A stretch of DNA of 64,000 nucleotides from Lacrimispora indolis DSM 755 (lineage in GTDB: Bacteria > Bacillota > Clostridia > Lachnospirales > Lachnospiraceae). A program made the position numbers and the translations under genes. Within the stretch, counting starts at the first letter, position 1. Each line of letters opens with the position of its first letter. The stretch spans positions 4,010,001-4,074,000 of the forward strand of contig NZ_AZUI01000001.1 of the NCBI RefSeq assembly GCF_000526995.1. Direction: 5' to 3'. Below the pieces are notes generated by a model. It saw only the letters and a list, made by a program, of their open reading frames with translations. It was not told the DNA's origin and made no database searches. This document shows, piece after piece, positions 58,345-64,000 of this stretch.

Positions 58345-59858
58345 GGCTGTTTTCCTTTCTCCATCTCCAATAATTTTTTTCTGTCCATTTTTCCGTTTGC
58401 AGTGACCGGCAATGAACGGAGAGGGCAGAAAACGGAGGGAATCATGTAAACCGGAAGGGATTTCCTCATTTCAACTGAAATTTCCTTTTCTTTCATATCA
58501 CCTACGTAAAAAGCAAGGATCCGGTTTTTTTCCTCATCAAAGACGCAGCATGCCCGTTCAATGAGGGGGCAGCTGTTTAAGGCGGCTTCGATCTCTTCCA
58601 GCTCTATTCGGTGGCCCATGTGTTTGATCTGAAAATCCTTACGCCCGGCAAAGCAAAGCTCCCCGTTCTCATCATAGAAAGCCAGATCACCGGTCCGGTA
58701 AATGGTCTCTAAGTAACGGGTGTTAAGGGGATTTTGCACAAAGGCCCGTTTTGTCTGTTCCGGATTGTTATAATACCCAAGGGCCAAAGCCGTTCCTGAT
58801 ACGCAAAGTTCCCCGCTCCGGCATTTTTCCGTGACCGGCTTATCATCCGGATCCAGCAGAAAGACCTTTTCATTGGGAAACGGTTTTCCAATGGGCAGCG
58901 TCTCATGAGCTTTAAATTCCCGGTTTACAGGGTAGTAGGTGCAGTTGCATGTGATTTCCGTTGGGCCGTACAGGTTTACATAGCTTGCGTTTGGAAGGTA
59001 TTTCTGCCAGATCGTTAAAAACTTCACAGGCATTGCCTCGCCGCTGAATAAAACCTTATTGACCCTGGAAGGAACTTTATAGGTAAATCCCTTTAACTGG
59101 GTGATCAGGCACAGGGCAGAAACAGCCCAGATTAAGGTGGTTACCCTGCGTTCACACAGAAAATCCAGCAGCTCTGCGGGAATGGAGAACAGCCTCTTTG
59201 GGATGATGACCATAGTTGCCCCCACCTTAAGGGCGGAGTAAATATCCTTTACAGACACATCAAAGTCAAAGGGCGCCTGGTTTCCTATCATGTCTTCCGC
59301 CACGATGCCGAACATGGAAGGAAAATATTCCATAAAGTCAATGACCGACCGGTGGCTGACCAATACTCCTTTTGGAGCTCCCGTTGAACCGGAAGTAAAG
59401 TTGCAGTACAAAGGGTCGATATCTAAGGACCGCTGACGGATGAGCTGCAAGGTTTCTTCCTTTATTCCGCTTTTTACAGCTGTCTGGTAATCAAACAGAT
59501 TCCCGTTAAATCCAACGTCTTCCGGCAGCGCACTGGAATCACCCAGGGTGATGACGGAGCCTGCCTTAAGGACTTTTAGAATCTGCCGTATGCGTGCGGC
59601 CGGCTGTTCCGGGTTGATGAGGACATAAAAGCAGCCGGCATATACGATTCCCATGAATGCTGTTAAGGCCTCCACGCTCTTATCCATGAAGACGGCGACA
59701 GGGCTTCCCGGTAATTCAAAATCGGCAAGAAAGCTGCCGATCCGTTTGGCATTTGACAACAGTTCCTGGTAAGAGCAGCATGTTATCTGATCTTCCGCAG
59801 CAATTTTCTCAGGGTACAGGCTTGCGGAATGTTCCAGATACTCTAATACGTTTCTCAT
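58341..59858 (-). CDS. Amino-acid adenylating enzyme (DltA-like)
   Basis: A 505-residue ANL-superfamily enzyme. Core motifs: A3 'CNFTSGSTGAPKGV', A4 'QAPFDFDVSVKDIYSAL', A5 'NLYGPTEITCNC', A7 'IYRTGDLAFYDENGE', A8 'FAGRKDFQIKHMGHRIELEE' and A10 'PVTANGKMDRKKL'. The A4 stretch resembles DltA ('APFSFDLSVMDIY'), which loads D-alanine on DltC, but the binding pocket cannot be read confidently by eye. It would activate an amino acid with ATP and load the carrier encoded downstream. Six nt separate it from the kinase gene, so regulator and pathway genes share one transcript. Confidence 0.88.
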   Translation of the reverse strand: MRNVLEYLEHSASLYPEKIAAEDQITCCSYQELLSNAKRIGSFLADFELPGSPVAVFMDKSVEALTAFMGIVYAGCFYVLINPEQPAARIRQILKVLKAGSVITLGDSSALPEDVGFNGNLFDYQTAVKSGIKEETLQLIRQRSLDIDPLYCNFTSGSTGAPKGVLVSHRSVIDFMEYFPSMFGIVAEDMIGNQAPFDFDVSVKDIYSALKVGATMVIIPKRLFSIPAELLDFLCERRVTTLIWAVSALCLITQLKGFTYKVPSRVNKVLFSGEAMPVKFLTIWQKYLPNASYVNLYGPTEITCNCTYYPVNREFKAHETLPIGKPFPNEKVFLLDPDDKPVTEKCRSGELCVSGTALALGYYNNPEQTKRAFVQNPLNTRYLETIYRTGDLAFYDENGELCFAGRKDFQIKHMGHRIELEEIEAALNSCPLIERACCVFDEEKNRILAFYVGDMKEKEISVEMRKSLPVYMIPSVFCPLRSLPVTANGKMDRKKLLEMEKGKQP

Positions 59859-59864
59859 AGGTTC

Positions 59865-61193
59865 TTATTCCTCTCTGGCAGATTCCATTGGAAACGTTAC
59901 ACGGACGTTGAAATTTGTCCGGGTTTTTCGCATTTCAAAGGTACCGCTCATTTGTTCTACGATTTTCTGACAGGTTTTGAGTCCAATGTTGGTGCTTTCC
60001 AAAAACTCGCTGTCCTTGCGGATCTCATTGGAAATGATGATTACCAGGTTGCTGCTGTCTGCCTGGCTTTTGACAATGACCGGCTCATCCTTGCCGGCGT
60101 ATTTTTTTACATTGGAAAACAGATTATCAAACAGTCTCCTTAAATATTGGAGGTCAGCAGTTATGCTGCATGACTGCTCCACAAATTCTGTCTTTACGTC
60201 AAACCCCAGGTTGCCAAGGTCAAATACGTGTTCCATAAAAAGCTGCTGGAGCAGGATCTTTGCATCGAAGGTCTCCATCTGCATCAAAATCTGCTCCTTG
60301 CCGAATACAAGAAAATATTGGAACAGCCGGTCAGATAAATCTTTTAGCTGAAGGGACTTTTCCTTGCAGCTTTTGATGTACTTATCAAGCTGTTCCTCTG
60401 AATGGCAGCTTTTTGAGTCCAGTATTTCCAGGTAGCCGATAAGGGAAGTAAGGGGCGTCCGTATGTCATGGGACATGGAAGTGATCAGTTCACTGTTAGC
60501 TTCCCAGGCTTCCTTTTCGCTTTTATATCTGGTAATGATGGAATTTCTCATGTTATCCGCATTTTTTGCCAGCAGGGCAATTTCATCATTTCCTTTATAA
60601 TAAATCGGCTGTTCCAAATCCCCTTTTTCAATGAGGGACACCTCTTTTGAAAGAAGCATGATCCTGGCAATGATCCGGTGGTTATAGGCGATCAGGATCA
60701 CAAACAGAAACAGGAAAAAAACTCCCCATGAAACATAGGACACCAGGTTATACCATTTTATTTCCGATGAATCGATGATGGACACGGAATAGGTGCCGTC
60801 GCTGAATGTAATATCCCGTATGGCCTGCTTGCCGGTTTCCCCAATAGAGGCGGCGGTTTCATAGGAGGCGTAGGCATCGTTCCAGAAGCCGGATTCGTAA
60901 ATGATCTCATTGCCGTTAAATATGGTCACGTAAACGTATTTATGGTTTTTCACCCATTTGGAAATGGATCTTACGTTTTTTACGGATATCTGGTATTTAT
61001 TGATGTAATTTTCAAAAGAGTTTTGATAGTTGGTCAGCCGTTTCCATGCGGCATCTTCATTCATGTGGTTTCTGGATACCAGATAATCTCCGAAAGCCTG
61101 GGCGGCAAAGTACATTCCAAAGCTGATGACTGCCCCAAAGATCAAGACAAATATCTGTTTATACCGTAAAGATGAGATCCATTTATGCTTCAT
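59865..61193 (-). CDS. Sensor histidine kinase (VanS-like)
   Basis: A 442-residue kinase. Two membrane helices (about 13-33 and 160-182) enclose an extracytoplasmic loop of about 125 residues; HAMP follows, then the dimerisation His in 'SMSHDIRTPLTSLIGYLEIL' and the ATPase domain ('RRLFDNLFSNVKKYAGKDEP', 'STNIGLKTCQKIVEQMSG'; the G-rich lid is short). It overlaps the regulator by 11 nt. Kinases of this type sense cell-wall stress or antimicrobial peptides; regulation of the downstream decoration genes is inferred from co-transcription. Confidence 0.9.
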   Translation of the reverse strand: MKHKWISSLRYKQIFVLIFGAVISFGMYFAAQAFGDYLVSRNHMNEDAAWKRLTNYQNSFENYINKYQISVKNVRSISKWVKNHKYVYVTIFNGNEIIYESGFWNDAYASYETAASIGETGKQAIRDITFSDGTYSVSIIDSSEIKWYNLVSYVSWGVFFLFLFVILIAYNHRIIARIMLLSKEVSLIEKGDLEQPIYYKGNDEIALLAKNADNMRNSIITRYKSEKEAWEANSELITSMSHDIRTPLTSLIGYLEILDSKSCHSEEQLDKYIKSCKEKSLQLKDLSDRLFQYFLVFGKEQILMQMETFDAKILLQQLFMEHVFDLGNLGFDVKTEFVEQSCSITADLQYLRRLFDNLFSNVKKYAGKDEPVIVKSQADSSNLVIIISNEIRKDSEFLESTNIGLKTCQKIVEQMSGTFEMRKTRTNFNVRVTFPMESAREE

Positions 61194-61896
61194 CGATCTG
61201 ATAGCCCTTTCCCCAGATGGTTCGTATGATGGCAGGATTGTTGAAATCCAGCTCCAGTTTTTTCCTGAGTTTTAAAATATGGACCATGACCGTATTGGTG
61301 GAAGAAGGCAGGAATTTATCATTCCATACGCCCTCATAGATTGCCTGGGCATCTTTTACTTTGCCCCTGTTCTTCACCAGATACATTAGAACCTGGAACT
61401 CCGTATCCGTAAGCTCGATTTTTTGATTTTCCCGGAAAACAAAACGGCCTGCGGTGTCGATCCGGATATCCTGAAGACGGATTTCTGAAAGATCTGAAGC
61501 AGGTTCTGCCTTCCCTTTGTAAACGACATATCTTCTTAAAAGGGAGCGGACTTTCATGAGAAGCTCGGCCTGTGAAAATGGCTTTACAAGATAATCATCA
61601 CCGCCGTTTTCATAGGCAGCTGTTTTGTCGCTTTCTTTTGATTTTGCTGTTAAAAACAATACCGGTGCAGAAGATATTTTCCGGATCCGGGTACAGGCAT
61701 CGATCCCCGATAAGCCGGGCATCATAATGTCCAGAATAATAAGGTCAATATCAGGATTTCCAGTAACGGCTGCCACCGCGTCCTTTCCATTCATTGCTTC
61801 GGATACGGAATAGCCGTTGTTTTCCAACTGAATGCGGAGAACTTCCCGGATGTCCGCATCGTCATCCACTACCAGGATCTGCTGCGCTGTGTTCAT
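61183..61896 (-). CDS. Response regulator (OmpR/VanR-like)
   Basis: A 237-residue regulator. Receiver domain 1-120: acidic 'VVDDDADI', phospho-acceptor Asp56 in 'IILDIMMPG', Thr in 'FLTAKSKE' and Lys105 in 'LVKPFSQAE'. Winged-helix DNA-binding domain 135-235 ('ELTDTEFQVLMYLVKNRGKV', 'TVMVHILKLRKKLE', 'IIRTIWGKGYQI'). It is the first gene of the leftward seven-gene operon. One copy of the dispersed repeat lies just upstream of its start. Confidence 0.93.
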   Translation of the reverse strand: MNTAQQILVVDDDADIREVLRIQLENNGYSVSEAMNGKDAVAAVTGNPDIDLIILDIMMPGLSGIDACTRIRKISSAPVLFLTAKSKESDKTAAYENGGDDYLVKPFSQAELLMKVRSLLRRYVVYKGKAEPASDLSEIRLQDIRIDTAGRFVFRENQKIELTDTEFQVLMYLVKNRGKVKDAQAIYEGVWNDKFLPSSTNTVMVHILKLRKKLELDFNNPAIIRTIWGKGYQIDEA

Positions 61897-61939
61897 GGAC
61901 CGGCGTCCTCCTTTTCTATTATTTTGACCGAATCAATTA

Positions 61940-62008
61940 GCGAAGCGGAGAGTCCGCCCGATGGTGCGGGGAGCTCTGTGACACTTGGTCATTGCGAATA
62001 TCCCTTTG
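61940..62008 (+). repeat. Dispersed intergenic repeat, copy 3
   Basis: Ordered blocks: GAAGCGG, CCGCCCGAT-GGTGCGGG hairpin, AGCTCTG, and 'GTGACACTTGGTCATTGCG' followed by AATATCCC. It lies between the divergent starts/ends of the response regulator and the DUF1801 gene, close to the regulator's promoter. Confidence 0.65.
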
Positions 62009-62090
62009 GCTATGAAAAATTATATCATTTGTGGATAGAATGACAATGAAAATCAGGGGAATTAAGAATTATTAAGAAATGGTATGGAAG

Positions 62091-62119
62091 AAAAAAGGCC
62101 GGTTAAAAAGGACCGGCCT
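62091..62119 (-). terminator. Terminator of the DUF1801 gene
   Basis: On the minus strand AGGCCGGT pairs with ACCGGCCT, followed by T6. The hairpin overlaps the last codons and stop of the gene. Confidence 0.8.
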
Positions 62120-62741
62120 GAGTGGTTTTTTTGGAGGAATAAGCCATGCCCATGTAGGCATCCCCTGAGCGCAGTTCATCAAGCATCTGATTGATCCGCT
62201 TTCTGCGCGTTTCCGGTCGCCTGGCTCTTGTGATCCATCCGATATAATCGTTTCTCTGATAGGGGGGACGGGCATCATAGGCTTGGGTGAGACCTTCCGT
62301 TTGAAGTTCTGTCATCACATCATCAGGCATGGGATAGCGGGGACGCAATGTTTTTTCCTTTGCTTTTCCTGCCCTTTTCTCCTCTGCCAGCGCTTCCTGC
62401 TCGGTGACCCGGAAGCGGACCATTCTGCCAATGAGTTCCAAGGGAAGGGGCTTGTCATAGGGAAACTGGACCGTGCCCTTAGAGAAGCGGTATTCCTTCA
62501 GCTCTTCTTCAAAGGCTTCAATTGCGGTGGGGGCCGGGTGAAATCCGATATGTTTTTTCTCTGCTGAAAAATGCACCAGATTGCCGTAATAGACAAATGT
62601 GGCCATTCCCCAGCTGATTTTTTCCTCTGCTTTTGGTGCGGCTTCCTTAATGGTCTGGTACAGCGTTCGCAGCAGGGGCTGTATTTCCGGGGCGCGGCCT
62701 GTGATGTATTCATCAATGGTGGTTGGGAGTTCCTGTTCCAT
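62103..62741 (-). CDS. DUF1801/YdeI-like protein
   Basis: A 212-residue protein of two parts. Residues 1-115 are DUF1801-like ('TIDEYITGRAPEIQPLLRTL', 'EKISWGMATFVYYGNLVHFS', 'IGFHPAPTAIEAFEEELKEY', 'GTVQFPYDKPLPLELIGRMV'), the frataxin-like fold of YdhG/YdeI. Residues 130-205 ('MPDDVMTELQTEGLTQAYDA', 'RRPETRRKRINQMLDELRSG') resemble the bacteriocin-protection YdeI/OmpD-associated C-terminal helix-rich region. Function is not established. The start is preceded by AAGAAGAGGTACC. It is monocistronic. Confidence 0.85.
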   Translation of the reverse strand: MEQELPTTIDEYITGRAPEIQPLLRTLYQTIKEAAPKAEEKISWGMATFVYYGNLVHFSAEKKHIGFHPAPTAIEAFEEELKEYRFSKGTVQFPYDKPLPLELIGRMVRFRVTEQEALAEEKRAGKAKEKTLRPRYPMPDDVMTELQTEGLTQAYDARPPYQRNDYIGWITRARRPETRRKRINQMLDELRSGDAYMGMAYSSKKTTQAGPF

Positions 62742-62984
62742 GTGGTACCTCTTCTTTCTGTTTTTGTATTTTGTTTGCTCTGTTTATTTTACCACAAAAA
62801 CCTGTTTTAAAATAAAAATAAAGCGGTGAACCGGAAAAATTTTTAGTTTTATACATTGCTCAGGATCAAAAGACAGGATGCTTGTTTGTCTGCCGTTTTT
62901 CATAAAATATTTACATATGGGAAATAAATTGTGATATGATGAATGCATCAGAAAAGAAGCCCGTAGGAAAGGTGGAATACATAT

Positions 62985-63806
62985 ATGAAAACAGGTAAGG
63001 AATTGATCAATGAGATTTATGAAACCATGCCGGCTGCTGGAGAGGCGGCGATTTGGTGGCTTGGCCAGTTAGGCTTTGCCGTAAAGCTTGGAGGCAGGAC
63101 CTTTTACATGGATGCCTTTTTATCCCCGCATCCAAACAGAAGGGTCCCTTCCCTGTTAGAGCCTGAGGAGGTGACAAATGCAGATTACATCTTTGGAAGC
63201 CATGACCATGCGGACCATATTGACAGGAAGGTCTGGCATCAGCTGTCAGTCAGCTCTCCAAATGCCAAATTTATCGTGCCAAAACTGCTCATCTCTTCCC
63301 TTTCCAACGATCTTAATATAAAAGAAGACCGGTTTCTGGGGCTTGATGATGGGGTTACTTTAAAGCTGTTGGATGATATGAGCATAACAGGGATAGCCGC
63401 TGCCCATGAATTTCTTGACCAGGATCCGGATACAGGTTCTTTCCCCTATCAGGGCTGTGTTGTGGAAGGAGGAGGCTGCACCCTGTACCATTCCGGAGAC
63501 ACCTGTATTTACGAAGGGATGTATGGCAGGCTCAGGAAATTTGAAAAGCTTGATGTGATGTTCCTTCCCATCAATGGACGGGATGGCAGGAGATATAAGG
63601 AAAACGTCATCGGCAACATGACATACCAGGAAGCAGCGGATATGGCGGGGACTTTCAGGCCCGGTCTGGTGATCCCGGCCCATTACGAGATGTTTGAAAA
63701 AAACAGTGAGGATCCATGGCTGTTTGCGGATTATCTTACAGCCAAATATCCCGGTGTCAACTACTGGATCGGCGGGCATGGGGAAAGGATTATGATCAGG
63801 CATTAA
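62985..63806 (+). CDS. MBL-fold metal hydrolase (UlaG-like)
   Basis: A 273-residue metallo-beta-lactamase-fold hydrolase of the UlaG/lactonase branch. 'AIWWLGQLGFAVKLGGRTFY' opens the fold, metal motif 'GSHDHADHID' (His-x-His-x-Asp-His intact), 'AAAHEF' supplies the next His, 'LYHSGDTCIYEGMY' the bridging Asp and 'VIPAHYEMF' the last His. UlaG hydrolyses L-ascorbate-6-phosphate lactone; other relatives act on sugar-phosphate lactones or phosphodiesters. No neighbouring sugar genes point to the substrate. AAAGGTGG precedes ATG 62985. A terminator follows. Confidence 0.88.
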   Translation: MKTGKELINEIYETMPAAGEAAIWWLGQLGFAVKLGGRTFYMDAFLSPHPNRRVPSLLEPEEVTNADYIFGSHDHADHIDRKVWHQLSVSSPNAKFIVPKLLISSLSNDLNIKEDRFLGLDDGVTLKLLDDMSITGIAAAHEFLDQDPDTGSFPYQGCVVEGGGCTLYHSGDTCIYEGMYGRLRKFEKLDVMFLPINGRDGRRYKENVIGNMTYQEAADMAGTFRPGLVIPAHYEMFEKNSEDPWLFADYLTAKYPGVNYWIGGHGERIMIRH

Positions 63807-63827
63807 GGAATAAGAGGCAGAAAAGAG

Positions 63828-63857
63828 GCATTCGGACGGACATCCGGATGCTTTTTT
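63828..63857 (+). terminator. Terminator of the UlaG-like gene
   Basis: GCATTCGGA pairs with TCCGGATGC (one T-G) around CGGACA, followed by T6. The remaining bases to 64000 are AT-rich and hold no complete gene. Confidence 0.8.
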
Positions 63858-64000
63858 ATTAATTTAACAATTTCTTTACACCTGGATTTTTTGTTGAGAA
63901 ATCGTCATTGTGTTAAGATGCTGTTTATTTTTGTGTAAATCTTGTTAAGAAGTCGTATATATTTTTGCATAAAAGCATGGTCTGCCCCCGCATTTTTCAG

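Noticed and set aside
58341..59858. Naming the adenylating enzyme dltA outright
   Set aside because: The decarboxylase inserted in the operon and an unread binding pocket leave the amino acid unknown, so only 'DltA-like' is used.

Overview
The window reads as chromosome of an anaerobic, moderately low-GC Firmicute, most likely a Lachnospiraceae member of the Lacrimispora / Clostridium XIVa type. The reasons are AGGAGG-type ribosome sites throughout, YesM/YesN two-component control of a sugar ABC transporter, a glycyl radical enzyme with its activase, a T-box leader, a DltABCD-like operon under a VanRS-like pair, and many small Firmicute families (DUF2200, DUF6506, DUF6157, FlxA-like). No rRNA, tRNA, CRISPR array, phage or transposase gene was seen.

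Layout. 1-10.2 kb is housekeeping and accessory genes: an edge-truncated rsmH, the DEAD-box helicase dbpA, a hydrolase, a Crp/Fnr regulator divergent from a DMT-type permease, an FkbM methyltransferase and several small proteins. 10.7-20.8 kb is one sugar-uptake locus: YesM/YesN sensor-regulator, solute-binding lipoprotein, two permeases and two FAD-dependent oxidoreductases. 21.0-28.1 kb is a divergent pair of operons. Leftward are three soluble proteins: an ABC ATPase, a HypB/CobW-like GTPase and a leaderless substrate-binding-fold protein. Rightward are a radical SAM/SPASM protein of the heme-biosynthesis type (NirJ/AhbC-like) and a FecBCD/BtuFCD-like importer. This is the strongest candidate for an undescribed metal or tetrapyrrole handling system.

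29.2-39.3 kb is a nucleoside-catabolism operon: the glycyl radical enzyme YjjI with activase YjjW, a BmpA/NupOPQ-type nucleoside importer, a Crp/Fnr regulator, uridine phosphorylase, purine nucleoside phosphorylase and cytidine deaminase. 39.3-54.3 kb holds mostly single genes: amine oxidase, MerR regulator with a 19-bp-spacer promoter, racemase, dCTP deaminase, FlxA-like protein, 3-methyladenine glycosylase, MsrAB, carbonic anhydrase, and an aminotransferase behind a T-box. 54.3-61.9 kb is a leftward seven-gene operon: response regulator, histidine kinase, amino-acid adenylating enzyme, PLP decarboxylase, carrier protein, MBOAT and SGNH protein. It looks like a Dlt-type envelope-decoration pathway with an added decarboxylation step. 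62.1-64 kb has a DUF1801 protein and an UlaG-like hydrolase.

Beyond genes, three signals recur. A small two-hairpin element sits just before three transporter genes. A dispersed intergenic repeat is present in at least three copies. Strong hairpins follow both cistrons for extracellular binding proteins whose permease or ATPase genes lie downstream. All function calls come from reading the sequence by eye; no database search was run.
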